Part shown: positions 34,218-42,881 of the stretch, piece after piece
Layout of the letters: the number at the start of each line of letters is the position of its first letter
How positions within the stretch are numbered: the first letter of the stretch is position 1
Assembly: GCF_003355155.1 (NCBI RefSeq)
Contig: NZ_CP031320.1
Span: forward strand, 2,032,369 to 2,096,368
Source of the DNA: Streptomyces armeniacus
GTDB taxonomy: Bacteria; Actinomycetota; Actinomycetes; Streptomycetales; Streptomycetaceae
Reading direction: 5' to 3'
DNA length: 64,000 bases
Translations under genes and position numbers: made by a program
Notes under the pieces: generated by a model
The model's input: the letters and a program-made list of their open reading frames with translations, nothing else
What the model was told of the DNA's origin: nothing
Database searches by the model: none

Positions 34218-35423
34218 GTGTCCACCGCCCAACCCCTGGACGTACAGCCGACACCCCTCGCCCTGCTCCTGCTCGGCCGCGAGGCGGACCCGAAGAGCGA
34301 ACGCGGCGTCGAGTGTCCCGGCGACCTGCCCGCCCCGTCCGACCCGGACCTGGTGGAGCGCGCCCGTGCGGCCAAGGCGAAGCTCGGGGACAAGGTCTTC
34401 GTGCTCGGCCACCACTACCAGCGCGACGAGGTCATCGAGTTCGCGGACGTCACCGGCGACTCGTTCAAGCTGGCCCGGGACGCCGCCGCACGTCCCGAGG
34501 CCGAGTACATCGTGTTCTGCGGCGTGCACTTCATGGCCGAGTCGGCCGACATCCTCACCTCCGCCGGGCAGCAGGTCGTGCTGCCGGACCTGGCGGCGGG
34601 CTGCTCGATGGCCGACATGGCCAGCGCCGAGCAGGTCGCCGAGTGCTGGGACGTGCTGACCGAGGCCGGGATAGCCGACGTCACCGTGCCCGTCTCGTAC
34701 ATGAACTCCTCCGCCGACATCAAGGCCTTCACCGGCCGGCACGGCGGCACCATATGCACCTCGTCCAACGCGCGGCGCGCGCTGGAGTGGGCCTTCGGTG
34801 ACGGGGACGGGGACGGCGGCGGTGCCGGCGGGCGGAAGGTGCTGTTCCTGCCGGACCAGCACCTCGGCCGCAACACCGCCGTACGGGACCTGGGCATGTC
34901 CCTGGACGACTGCGTCGTCTACAACCCGCACAAGCCCGGCGGCGGTCTCACCCCGCAGCAGCTGCGGGACGCCCGGATGATCCTGTGGCGCGGCCACTGC
35001 TCGGTGCACGGCCGGTTCTCGCTGGACTCGGTGAACGACGTACGCGAGCGGATGCCCGGCGTGAACGTCCTCGTGCACCCCGAGTGCAAGCACGAGGTGG
35101 TGTCGGCGGCGGACTACGTCGGCTCGACGGAGTACATCATCCGCACCCTGGATGCGGCCCCCGCCGGGTCGAAGTGGGCGATCGGCACCGAGCTCAACCT
35201 CGTACGGCGGCTGGCGAACCGTTACGCCGCCGAGGGCAAGGAGATCGCCTTCCTCGACAAGACGGTCTGCTTCTGCTCGACCATGAACCGGATCGATCTG
35301 CCGCACCTGGTCTGGGCGTTGGAGTCGCTGGCCGACGGCACCGTGGTGAACCGCATCCAGGTCGACGAGGAGACCGAGAAGTTCGCGAAGCTCGCGCTGG
35401 AGCGGATGCTGGCGCTGCCGTAG
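34218..35423 (+). CDS. nadA: Quinolinate synthase
   Basis: A 401-residue 4Fe-4S enzyme that condenses iminoaspartate and dihydroxyacetone phosphate to quinolinate in NAD synthesis. Cluster cysteines are in FCGVHFMAES, LVHPECKHEV and DKTVCFCSTMN; other signatures are LGHHYQRDEVI and ATGCSM-like AAGCSMADMA. The GTG at 34218, nine bases after AAAGGG, is preferred over a GTG nine bases upstream. A short Gly/Asp-rich insertion (about residue 195-205) is unusual. nadB and nadC are not adjacent. Confidence 0.95.
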   Translation: MSTAQPLDVQPTPLALLLLGREADPKSERGVECPGDLPAPSDPDLVERARAAKAKLGDKVFVLGHHYQRDEVIEFADVTGDSFKLARDAAARPEAEYIVFCGVHFMAESADILTSAGQQVVLPDLAAGCSMADMASAEQVAECWDVLTEAGIADVTVPVSYMNSSADIKAFTGRHGGTICTSSNARRALEWAFGDGDGDGGGAGGRKVLFLPDQHLGRNTAVRDLGMSLDDCVVYNPHKPGGGLTPQQLRDARMILWRGHCSVHGRFSLDSVNDVRERMPGVNVLVHPECKHEVVSAADYVGSTEYIIRTLDAAPAGSKWAIGTELNLVRRLANRYAAEGKEIAFLDKTVCFCSTMNRIDLPHLVWALESLADGTVVNRIQVDEETEKFAKLALERMLALP

Positions 35424-35436
35424 ACCGCACGCGCGA

Positions 35437-35474
35437 CGCGCCGGGCCCGCACCGCGGGGGGTGGGCCCGGCGCG
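35437..35474 (+). terminator. Stem-loop after nadA
   Basis: CGCGCCGGGCCC and GGGCCCGGCGCG form a perfect 12-bp stem, 14 bp after the nadA stop. Confidence 0.75.
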
Positions 35475-35537
35475 GTACGGGCCGGTCCCCCGGGCCCGGC
35501 GCGCTCCCGCCGCGGGCGGCGGCGCGAGGATGGGGGC

Positions 35538-36503
35538 ATGCTGCTGCGACCTCTGCGGGACACCGCTGAAGACGCCGAGACCGTACGGCAGATCGTGACC
35601 GCCGCCCGGCGGCCGCACGAGCCGTTCACGCCGTACGCCGCCGCGCTGCCCGGACCGTACGAGCCGGCGGACGCGTACGCGACGTACGAGCCGCCCGAGG
35701 CGTTCGAGCCCCCGGACCCCTTCGAGCCGCCCGAGCCGCCCGAACCGGCCGACCGGCGGCGGGAGATCGCCCGCCACCTCGTCCGTACGGACCCGCGCGG
35801 CGGCAGCTGGCTCGCGCAGGCGCCGGACGGCCGCCCGGTCGGCGTCGCGCAGTCCGCGAAACGCGAGGGCACCTGGGCGCTCGCCGTACTGGCCGTGGTG
35901 CCCGAGGCGCGCGGCGAGGGCGTCGGGAAGGCGCTGCTGAGCCGGGCGGCGGAGTACGGGCGCGGCTGCCTGCGCGGCGTCCTGTGCTGCCCGCAGCAGC
36001 CGGCGGCCGCACGCGTCTGCCGCCGCGCCGGCTTCGAGCTGCACCCGGCGATGCGGCTGCGCGGCAAGGTGGACGCCGCGCGCCTCGACGCGCCGGACGG
36101 CGCGGTCGTACGGGGCACAGCCGCGCAGCGCGACCTGCTCGACTCCGTCGACCGCCGGCTGCGCGGCGGCGCGCACCGCGCCGACCACGACCTGCTGCTG
36201 CGGCACCACGACCTGTTCGTCACCGACGACCTGGCCGGCAGCGGCTACTGCTACCTCGGCAGAGACGGCACCGTCGAGCTGCTCGCCGCCACCTCGCGCC
36301 GCCTCGCCACCCGGCTGCTCACGGCGGCGCTGCTCAGCGTCCCGGACGGCACCGAGGTGCGCGTGCCGTATCTGACCGCCGAGCAGCAGTGGGCCGTCGA
36401 CGTGGGGCTCGCGGCGGGGCTGGAGCTGGCCACGGCGGGGTACGTGGGGCTGCGCGGGCTGCGGCCGCCGTCGCCGTACGTGCCGTCGCGCACCTTCGCC
36501 TGA
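35538..36503 (+). CDS. GNAT family acetyltransferase-like protein
   Basis: A 321-residue protein. Residues 80-185 carry the GNAT acetyl-CoA motif A: VLAVVPEARGEGVGKALLSRAAEYGR. The N-terminus contains an insertion of about 45 residues rich in Pro-Glu and Tyr (about 30-75). A second, weaker GNAT-like half (about 190-321) lacks the acetyl-CoA loop, as in two-GNAT proteins where one half is inactive. Substrate unknown. It stands alone after nadA and runs into a duplicated stretch at its 3' end. Confidence 0.75.
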   Translation: MLLRPLRDTAEDAETVRQIVTAARRPHEPFTPYAAALPGPYEPADAYATYEPPEAFEPPDPFEPPEPPEPADRRREIARHLVRTDPRGGSWLAQAPDGRPVGVAQSAKREGTWALAVLAVVPEARGEGVGKALLSRAAEYGRGCLRGVLCCPQQPAAARVCRRAGFELHPAMRLRGKVDAARLDAPDGAVVRGTAAQRDLLDSVDRRLRGGAHRADHDLLLRHHDLFVTDDLAGSGYCYLGRDGTVELLAATSRRLATRLLTAALLSVPDGTEVRVPYLTAEQQWAVDVGLAAGLELATAGYVGLRGLRPPSPYVPSRTFA

Positions 36504-36505
36504 AG

Positions 36506-36578
36506 GTGCGGCAAGGGCGGCCGGGGAACGTGCGGCAAGAGCGGCCGGGGTCAGCTCCCCGGGGGTCAGCTCCCCGGG
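36506..36578. repeat. Two short tandem duplications between convergent genes
   Basis: A 24-bp unit (GTGCGGCAAGGGCGGCCGGG plus four bases) is repeated once at 36506-36553 with three changes, followed by a perfect 15-bp duplication GGTCAGCTCCCCGGG at 36549-36578. The second 15-bp copy contains the stop codon (36566-36568) and last codons of the NarL-type regulator on the minus strand. Confidence 0.9.
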
Positions 36579-37246
36579 TGCACCAGCCCGCTCTCGTACG
36601 CCGCCACCACCAGCTGCGCGCGGTCCCGCGCCGCCAGCTTGGACATGGTGCGGTTGACGTGCGTCTTCACGGTGAGCGGGCTGACGGACAGCCGCTTGGC
36701 GATCTCGTCGTTGGACAGCCCGGCCGCCACGAGCACCAGCACCTCGCGCTCCCGCACGGTCAGCATGTCCATCCCGGCCACGCTCTGCCCCTCCCGTACG
36801 TCGCCCGAACCGCCGCCCTGCGACAGGAACTTCGTGATCAGCCCCTTCGTCGCGGCCGGCGACAGCAGCGCCTCCCCCTGCGCCGCGATGCGGATCGCGG
36901 TCAGCAGCTCGCCCGGTTCCGCGCCCTTGCCGAGGAAGCCGGAGGCGCCCGCGCGCAGCGACTGCAGCACGTACTCGTCCTGCTCGAAGGTCGTCAGGAT
37001 GACCACCTTCACCTCCTCCAGCGAGGCGTCCGCACTGATCTCGCGGGTGGCGGCGATGCCGTCCGTGCCGGGCATCCGGATGTCCATCAGCACCACGTCC
37101 GCGCTCTCCCGGCGCGTGACCGCGACCGCCTCGGCTCCGTCCGACGCCTCCCCCACGACCTCCATGTCGGGCTCCGAGTCCACCAGCACCCGGAACGCGC
37201 TGCGCAGCAGCGCCTGGTCGTCGGCCAGCACCACTCGGATCGTCAT
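36566..37246 (-). CDS. NarL/LuxR-family response regulator
   Basis: A 226-residue regulator. The receiver domain (1-120) has the phospho-acceptor D55 in VVLMDIRMPG and the conserved Lys near 105 in GFLGKGAEP. The C-terminal LuxR helix-turn-helix shows LTVREREVLVLVAAGLSNDE and SPLTVKTHVNRTMSKL. The ATG at 37246 overlaps the stop of the upstream kinase by 4 bp. The two follow pspA-pspAA on the same strand, suggesting a link to envelope stress, which is inference. Confidence 0.93.
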   Translation of the reverse strand: MTIRVVLADDQALLRSAFRVLVDSEPDMEVVGEASDGAEAVAVTRRESADVVLMDIRMPGTDGIAATREISADASLEEVKVVILTTFEQDEYVLQSLRAGASGFLGKGAEPGELLTAIRIAAQGEALLSPAATKGLITKFLSQGGGSGDVREGQSVAGMDMLTVREREVLVLVAAGLSNDEIAKRLSVSPLTVKTHVNRTMSKLAARDRAQLVVAAYESGLVHPGS

Positions 37247-38505
37247 GCGGACTTCCCCTCCTCCGCGGCCGCCTGGAGCGGCAGCCGTACGTGTACGCGG
37301 AACCCGCCGTCCTCCAGCGGCCCCGCCTCGCAACTGCCGTGCAGCGCGGCCGCGCGCTCCCGCATCCCCCGCAGCCCGAGGCCGCTGCCGGTCACGGCGG
37401 CCTGCTGGGCCTGCCCGCCGCCGTCGTCGAACACGGTGACCTCCAGGCTCGTGCGGTCCCGCGCGATGCGCACCCACGCGTGCGCTCCGGTGCCGACGTG
37501 CTTCTGCACGTTGGTCAGCGCCTCCTGGACCACCCGGTACGCGGTCAGGTCCACTGCGGACGGCAGCGGCGAGGTCTGCGCCGGGAGATCCAGTTCGACG
37601 GTGAGCCCGGCCCGTACGAAGCCCTCCACCAGCTCGTCCAGCACCCCGAGCCCCGGCGCGGGCTCGGTCGGTGCGGCGGGGTCGCCGGACTGGCGGAGCA
37701 GCCCGACCGTCGACTGCAGCTCGTCCAGGGCGTGCCGGCTGGCCTCCCGTACGTGCGCGAGCGCCTGCTTGGCCTGGTCGGGGCGCTTGTCGAGCACGTG
37801 CGAGGCCACGCCGGCCTGGACGTTGACCAGCGCGATGTGGTGCGCGACGACGTCGTGCAGCTCGCGGGCGATCCGCATCCGCTCCTCCGCGACCCGGCGC
37901 CGCGCCTCCTCCTCGCGGGTGCGCTCGGCGCGCTCCGCCCGCTCCTGGATGGCGTCGACGAACGCGCGGCGGCTGCGTACGGCGTCGCCCACGGCGGCTG
38001 CCAGACCGCTCCAGCCGAGGATGCCGAGGTTCTCCTGCGCGAACCACGGCCGCGCCCCGAACAGCATCGCGGCGCCCGTGATGACCAGCACCGTCGCCGC
38101 GCCCACCCGCCAGGACGTCGAACGGTCGGTGCGGGCGCACACCGTGTAGAGCGCGACGACCGTGGCGATCGACAGCACGGCCCGCTGGTCCGAGGGGGCG
38201 CCCGTGTTCAGGTCCATCACCAGCCCGAGGACCGTGAAGAACGTCGTGCAGCACAGCACCGGCAGCGGCATCCGGCGCCGCATCACGAGAGTGCTGCAGC
38301 TGAGGGCGGCGAGCAGCAGCGTCTGCGCGTGCACCTCGCGCTCGCCGAAGTGCGGCCGCCCGTCCGCGCTGTGCGGCTGGGTCGCGGCACCGATCAGCAC
38401 CGCCACGAAGGTGCCGAGCGCGAGGAGCGCGTCCGCGACGTACGGGTGGGCCTGCAGCCAGCCGCGTACCTCGGAGACGCGGGCCGCGCCGGAAAGGGTC
38501 GTCAC
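37243..38505 (-). CDS. Sensor histidine kinase (HisKA_3 type)
   Basis: A 420-residue kinase from the GTG at 38505. The N-terminal ~170 residues hold about five membrane helices with short loops and no large sensor domain. The dimerisation domain follows a coiled segment, with phospho-acceptor H217 in ELHDVVAHH. The ATPase domain has ALTNVQKHVG (N box) and GSGLGLRGMRERA. This class partners with NarL-type regulators, here encoded directly downstream with a 4-bp overlap. Starting at 38571 would add 22 residues. Confidence 0.9.
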   Translation of the reverse strand: MTTLSGAARVSEVRGWLQAHPYVADALLALGTFVAVLIGAATQPHSADGRPHFGEREVHAQTLLLAALSCSTLVMRRRMPLPVLCCTTFFTVLGLVMDLNTGAPSDQRAVLSIATVVALYTVCARTDRSTSWRVGAATVLVITGAAMLFGARPWFAQENLGILGWSGLAAAVGDAVRSRRAFVDAIQERAERAERTREEEARRRVAEERMRIARELHDVVAHHIALVNVQAGVASHVLDKRPDQAKQALAHVREASRHALDELQSTVGLLRQSGDPAAPTEPAPGLGVLDELVEGFVRAGLTVELDLPAQTSPLPSAVDLTAYRVVQEALTNVQKHVGTGAHAWVRIARDRTSLEVTVFDDGGGQAQQAAVTGSGLGLRGMRERAAALHGSCEAGPLEDGGFRVHVRLPLQAAAEEGKSA

Positions 38506-38616
38506 GGAAGGCACGTTACGGGCCCGCGGACGCACGGCGCGCCTCCCGGTCCGCCGGGACGGGCCCGGCACGGCGGAGGCGACGGGCCTCGCCCGGCACG
38601 TGCGGCCCGTCAGCCG

Positions 38617-38904
38617 TCAGCTGGCGGGCCCGGGGATGAGCCCGTCCTCGGTGAGCATCTCCCGCACCTCTTCGAGGCTCGCGTCGGGCGCGGGGAGGAT
38701 CAGCTCGGACGGCTCCAGCGAGTCGTCGGGCAGCGTGGTGCCCATCGACCGTACGGCGCTGAGCAGCGCGGTCAGGGTGCGGCGGAAACCGTCGACGTCG
38801 CCCGACTCCATCTCCGCGAGCAGCTCGTCGTCGAGCTTGTTCAGTTCGGTGAAGTGGCTGTCGTCCAGCTTCACCTGCCCTTCCCCCATGATCCGTACGA
38901 TCAC
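38617..38904 (-). CDS. pspAA: PspA-associated protein
   Basis: A 95-residue acidic protein beginning MIVRIMGEGQVKLDDSHFTELNKLDD, the pattern of the PspAA family that accompanies PspA in actinobacteria and cyanobacteria. It lies 91 bp downstream of pspA on the same strand. It probably binds PspA and modulates the membrane stress response. (Only the first residues are quoted for recognition: key block is MGEGQVKLDDSHF.). Confidence 0.85.
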   Translation of the reverse strand: MIVRIMGEGQVKLDDSHFTELNKLDDELLAEMESGDVDGFRRTLTALLSAVRSMGTTLPDDSLEPSELILPAPDASLEEVREMLTEDGLIPGPAS

Positions 38905-38995
38905 GACGCTCTCCTTCTCAAAGGGCCGCTCAGCCGCCGCCTGCCTGGCTCTCCGGGCCGCCCGGCCGGTCTCCTGCGCCGTCCGGGCTCCCGCT

Positions 38996-39787
38996 TCACT
39001 GCTTGTCGAACTTCGGCGTTTCCTGCGACTGCTGGGCGCTGCCCTGTGCGTTGCCGCCCTCGATGGCGGGCTTGCTCTCGCCCGGGCCCGCCAGCTCGGC
39101 CTTCATGCGCTGCAGCTCCAGCTCCACATCCGTACCACCGGACAGCCGGTCCAGCTCGGCGGAGATGTCGTCGTGCGCCGTGCCGGACGGGTCCTCCAGC
39201 GCTCCCGAGGCCAGCAGCTCGTCGATGGCGCCGGAGCGCGCCTGCAGCTGCTGTGTCTTGTCCTCGGCCCGCTGAATGGCCATCCCGACGTCGCCCATCT
39301 CCTCGGAGATGCCGGTGAAGGCCTCGCCGATCCGGGTCTGCGCCTGCGCCGCCGTGTAGGTGGCCTTGATGGTCTCCTTCTTGGTGCGGAAGGCGTCGAC
39401 CTTGGCCTGGAGCCGCTGCGCCGCCAGGGTGAGCTTCTCCTCCTCGCCCTGCAGCGTCTGGTGCTGCGTCTCCAGGTCCGTGACCTGCTGCTGGAGGGCC
39501 GCGCGACGGGTCAGCGCCTCACGCGCGAGATCCTCGCGGCCGAGCGCCAGAGCCTTCTTGCCCTGGTCCTCGAGCTTCGAGGACTGGCCCTGCAACTGGT
39601 TCAGCTGGAGCTCCAGCCGCTTCCGCGACGTCGCCACGTCGGCGACACCCCGGCGCACCTTCTGCAGCAGCTCAAGCTGCTTCTGGTACGAGTAGTCCAG
39701 CGTTTCGCGCGGATCCTCAGCCCGGTCCAGGGCCTTGTTGGCCTTCGCGCGGAAAATCATTCCCATACGCTTCATGACACCGCTCAT
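38996..39787 (-). CDS. pspA: PspA/IM30 family membrane-stress protein
   Basis: A 263-residue protein, mostly long coiled coil (about 25-215), starting with MKRMGMIFRAKANKALDRA, an amphipathic helix that contacts membranes. The block EDPRETLDYSYQKQLELLQ is typical of PspA/IM30 (ESCRT-III-like) proteins. It forms assemblies on the inner face of the membrane when the proton-motive force or lipid order is disturbed. There is an ECF-type promoter 49 bp upstream. An internal ATG at residue 5 is an alternative start. The gene is followed by pspAA. Confidence 0.94.
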   Translation of the reverse strand: MSGVMKRMGMIFRAKANKALDRAEDPRETLDYSYQKQLELLQKVRRGVADVATSRKRLELQLNQLQGQSSKLEDQGKKALALGREDLAREALTRRAALQQQVTDLETQHQTLQGEEEKLTLAAQRLQAKVDAFRTKKETIKATYTAAQAQTRIGEAFTGISEEMGDVGMAIQRAEDKTQQLQARSGAIDELLASGALEDPSGTAHDDISAELDRLSGGTDVELELQRMKAELAGPGESKPAIEGGNAQGSAQQSQETPKFDKQ

Positions 39788-39835
39788 GGGCCTCGCGCGC
39801 CCCCTTCGTAACGGACTCGAGCCTCACCACGTCTT

Positions 39836-39863
39836 GAGACCCCAGGGTACGGGGCCTGGTTCC
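39836..39863 (-). promoter_or_regulatory. ECF-sigma-type promoter of pspA
   Basis: On the minus strand GGAACC is followed after 17 bp by GTCTC, matching the -35 and -10 pattern of SigE-like envelope-stress sigma factors (GGAAC, 16-18 bp, GTC). It lies 49 bp upstream of the pspA start, which suits its role. Confidence 0.5.
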
Positions 39864-40085
39864 ATTACCGCACTGTTCGGGCCCGGATCCGCTCATCCTG
39901 GAGGACGATCGTGCGCGGCTCCCTCCAGCGGAGGGAGTAGGTGAGGGCCGGGTGGCAGCAACCGGACAGCAGTACGCCTGCCCCGACCGGGCGGCGGCAT
40001 GCATTCCCCCGCCGGGCACCGGTGTTGCCGGATCGTGCTCCGGCGGGGGTGGGGCGGACCGCCGGCGGCACCGTACCCTGGGGGT

Positions 40086-40679
40086 GTGTTCCGAAGCCGT
40101 TCGAAGGACGGGCAGGCCTCGACCACCCAGGTGGACGATGCCGAGCCCCAGCCCCGTGACCCCCAGGCCCCGAAGGGCCGCCCGACGCCGAAGCGCAGCG
40201 AGGCGCAGAATCAGCGCCGCAGCCTCGCCAAGGCCCCGGCCAGCCGCAGGGACGCGGCCAAACGCACGCGGGAGGCCCGGCGTACCGCCATGGCCCGCCA
40301 GCGCGAGGCGCTGGCCAGCGGCGACGAGCGCTATCTGCCTGCCCGCGACAAGGGGCCTGTGCGGCGCTTCACCCGCGACTTCGTGGACGCGAAGTGGTCC
40401 GTCGCCGAGTTCTTCCTGCCCATCGCGGTGGTGATCCTGGCGCTCAGCCTCGTGCCGTCGCTGCAGGTCAAGAACATCTCGCTGCTGCTGTGGCTCGGCG
40501 TGATCGTGATGATCGTGCTCGACTCGATCAGCACCTCGGTGCGGCTCAAGAAGGCACTGCGCGAACGCTTCCCCGACGAGAGCAGGAAGGGCGCGGTGGC
40601 GTACGCGCTCATGCGGACCCTTCAGATGCGCCGCATGCGCCTGCCCAAGCCGCAGGTCGCCCGCGGCGAACTGCCCTGA
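40086..40679 (+). CDS. DUF3043 membrane protein
   Basis: A 197-residue protein with a highly basic hydrophilic N-terminus (PKGRPTPKRSEAQNQRR, about 33-49) and two membrane helices (about 112-130 and 135-152), the layout of DUF3043. The GTG at 40086 is the conserved start; longer frames are not family-like. It is divergent from pspA. Its TGA is embedded in a CTGA that may start the next gene. Function unknown. Confidence 0.85.
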   Translation: MFRSRSKDGQASTTQVDDAEPQPRDPQAPKGRPTPKRSEAQNQRRSLAKAPASRRDAAKRTREARRTAMARQREALASGDERYLPARDKGPVRRFTRDFVDAKWSVAEFFLPIAVVILALSLVPSLQVKNISLLLWLGVIVMIVLDSISTSVRLKKALRERFPDESRKGAVAYALMRTLQMRRMRLPKPQVARGELP

Positions 40680-41428
40680 TCCGGCACGAGCTGGTCGCCC
40701 GGCAGCTCGACGAACAGCTCGCGGCGCTCCTCGAGACCCGTGCGGGCGGCGCCGGTGCGGGTACCGGCGCCGGCTCGGGCGACGGCTCCGGGAGCGGTGC
40801 GGCGGACGAGCCGGCGCGCCTCCGCGTGCTCGACGCCGGCTTCGGCCGCGGCACCCAGGCGCTGCGGCTGGCGCGGGCCGGCCACCGGGTGACCGGCCTT
40901 GAGCAGGACCCGGCGCTGCGCGCGCTCGCGGCCGAGTCGCTGGAAGCCGAGCCCGAGGACGTGCGCGAACGCGTCCGCATCGTGGCAGGCGCCGGCCAGG
41001 ACACCGGCGCGCACTTCCTGCCCGGCGCGTTCGACGTCGTGCTCTGCCACGGTGTGCTGCTCGAGGCCCGCGACCCCGCCAGCACCCTCGCCGGGCTCGC
41101 CCGGGTGCTCGCCCCCGGCGGCCTGCTGTCGCTGCTCATACGGAACGACGCCGCGCTCGCCATGCACCCCGGCCGTACGGGCGACTGGGAGGCGGCGCTC
41201 GCGGCGTTCGACTTCCCGGAGCGCGCCTTCCGGCTGGAGGCCCTGAAGTCGCTGCTGGACGGGATCGGCACGCCGCTGCGGCAGTGGTACGGCGTACGGG
41301 TCTTCGGCACCGAGACCGGCGCCCCCGCGGACGACGAGCGGATGCTCGCGGCGGAGGAGCGGGCGGGCCGCACCGACCCGTACCGGGCGGTGGCGGCAAT
41401 GCTGCACCTGTGCGCCGTACGCGGCTGA
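40676..41428 (+). CDS. Class I SAM-dependent methyltransferase, probable CTG start
   Basis: A Rossmann-fold methyltransferase of about 250 residues. Motif I is LRVLDAGFGRGTQALRLARAG, followed by acidic E in TGLEQDP, then FDVVLCHGVLLEARDP and LAPGGLLSLL. The conserved N-terminus (IRHELVARQLDEQL) begins directly at the stop of the DUF3043 gene, but no ATG, GTG or TTG is in frame there; CTG at 40676 overlapping TGA is the only sensible start. A Gly/Ala/Ser-rich insertion (about 22-42) is present. The substrate is unknown. (Motif I core: VLDAGFGRG.). Confidence 0.8.
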   Translation: MIRHELVARQLDEQLAALLETRAGGAGAGTGAGSGDGSGSGAADEPARLRVLDAGFGRGTQALRLARAGHRVTGLEQDPALRALAAESLEAEPEDVRERVRIVAGAGQDTGAHFLPGAFDVVLCHGVLLEARDPASTLAGLARVLAPGGLLSLLIRNDAALAMHPGRTGDWEAALAAFDFPERAFRLEALKSLLDGIGTPLRQWYGVRVFGTETGAPADDERMLAAEERAGRTDPYRAVAAMLHLCAVRG

Positions 41429-41507
41429 AGCGCGGGGGTGCGTACGGGAGCCGCCCGCGCTCCCGCTCCCGTCCCCACTCCTGCGCCCGTCTGCGGCTCC
41501 GCCTCCG

Positions 41508-42797
41508 CTAGCCGCGGAGCCGCTGCACCGTTCCGGCGACCACCAGCAGCACCTGTTCGCACTCCCCCGCCACCGCCGCGTTCAGGCGCCCCAGTTCGTC
41601 GCGGAAGCGGCGGCCCGCGGGCGTACCGGGGACGACGCCCGAGCCGACCTCGTTGCTGACGGCCACGACCGTACGGTCCGTCGCGCGCAGCGCCCCCGTC
41701 AGCTCCGTGACGCGTGCGGCGAGTGCGCGGGCGCCGCCGTTCGCCCACCGTGCGTCGTCCCAGGCGCCGACGGAGTCCATCGCGTCCGTGAGCCACAGCG
41801 CGAGGCAGTCGACGAGCAGTGGCGGCGCGTCGCGTTCGGCGAGCAGCGGGACCAGGTCGCAGGTCTCCGTCGTACGCCAGGACGCCGGGCGCCGTTCGCG
41901 GTGCAGCGCGACGCGGTCCGCCCACTCGGGGTCGCCGTCGCGCGCGCCGCCCGTCGCGACGTACTCGACGCCGGGGAACGCCGCCAGCCGCCGTTCCGCC
42001 TCCACCGACTTGCCGGAACGCGCGCCCCCGAGGACCAGCGTGCGGCGCGGCAGGGGCGGTGTGTCCCGGTACGCGCCCACCACGAGCGTCGTACCGTCCG
42101 GCTCGGCGCGCGCGCCCGCCGCCGCGAGGCGCCGGTGCGTCTCGTCGCCCGGCGGCACGTCGTGGCCGAGGTGCACCGCCACGATGTCGGTCGCCGGACC
42201 CACCGCGCCGTACGCGCGCAGCCGCGCCAGCGCGTCGGGGCGCCCGAGCACGTCGAGGAGGACCAGGTCGTACGGCTCGCTCGGCGGGATGTGCCCGCGC
42301 GGCTCGGTGTGGCCGCTCGGTCCGGGTGCCGCGGCGGACGTTCCCGTCGCGGACGTCCCCGTCGCGGGCGCGGGCTCCAGGCCGGCGGGTGCGGCCCCCG
42401 GCGGGAGGTAGAGCAGCCGGTCGCCGTCCGGGCCGGTCACCTCGTACCCGGTGCCGGGGCTGTCCAGCGGCACCGCCCACAGCCGGTGCCCGCTGATCAG
42501 CGCCAGCTCCTGCCCGTCCGGCACCCGTACGGGCGCGGGGAGCCCCGCCGGGAACTCCATGGCCGGGCCGTCGTGCGGATGCGAGAGCAGTACGTGCCGT
42601 ACGCCGTGCAGCGAGTGCCCCGCGCGCGCCGCCGCGAACGCGGGTCCGGGCGTGAGGTCCAGCAGCAGCGCACCGTCCACGAGCACCGCCGTCGCCGCGC
42701 GCGCCTCGCGGCCCACGGCGGCCGCGCAGGCCGCACACGGGCAGTCGGGACGGGGCAGTCCCGCCGGTGCCCCGGTGCCAAGCAGAGTGAGTTCCAC
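41508..42797 (-). CDS. cobU: MBL-fold domain fused to CobU (adenosylcobinamide kinase/guanylyltransferase)
   Basis: A 429-residue two-domain protein from the GTG at 42797. Residues 1-245 resemble a metallo-beta-lactamase/PhnP-like fold: LTLLGTGAPAGLPRPDCPC, VLLSHPHDGPAMEF (HxHxD but Gly where the final His of HxHxDH is usual) and HLGHDVPPGDE. Residues 252-429 are CobU: P-loop GGARSGKS (257-264), His299 in ALHRERRPASW as the guanylylated residue, VSNEVGSGVVP and the C-terminal LVVAGTVQRLRG. CobU phosphorylates adenosylcobinamide and attaches GMP before CobS acts. It is on the opposite strand from cobT and cobS. Confidence 0.88.
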   Translation of the reverse strand: MELTLLGTGAPAGLPRPDCPCAACAAAVGREARAATAVLVDGALLLDLTPGPAFAAARAGHSLHGVRHVLLSHPHDGPAMEFPAGLPAPVRVPDGQELALISGHRLWAVPLDSPGTGYEVTGPDGDRLLYLPPGAAPAGLEPAPATGTSATGTSAAAPGPSGHTEPRGHIPPSEPYDLVLLDVLGRPDALARLRAYGAVGPATDIVAVHLGHDVPPGDETHRRLAAAGARAEPDGTTLVVGAYRDTPPLPRRTLVLGGARSGKSVEAERRLAAFPGVEYVATGGARDGDPEWADRVALHRERRPASWRTTETCDLVPLLAERDAPPLLVDCLALWLTDAMDSVGAWDDARWANGGARALAARVTELTGALRATDRTVVAVSNEVGSGVVPGTPAGRRFRDELGRLNAAVAGECEQVLLVVAGTVQRLRG

Positions 42798-42881
42798 GCG
42801 TCGATCGTCTCGCGCCCGCCCGGCGAGCGCGCACCGGGCATTACCCTGCGGGAGGCATACGAGGCTGATCCGGGAGGCGAC

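Noticed and set aside
36566..38254. A single long minus-strand protein covering both regulator and kinase regions
   Set aside because: Its N-terminal part is an out-of-frame reading of the histidine kinase; the regulator starts at the ATG at 37246.
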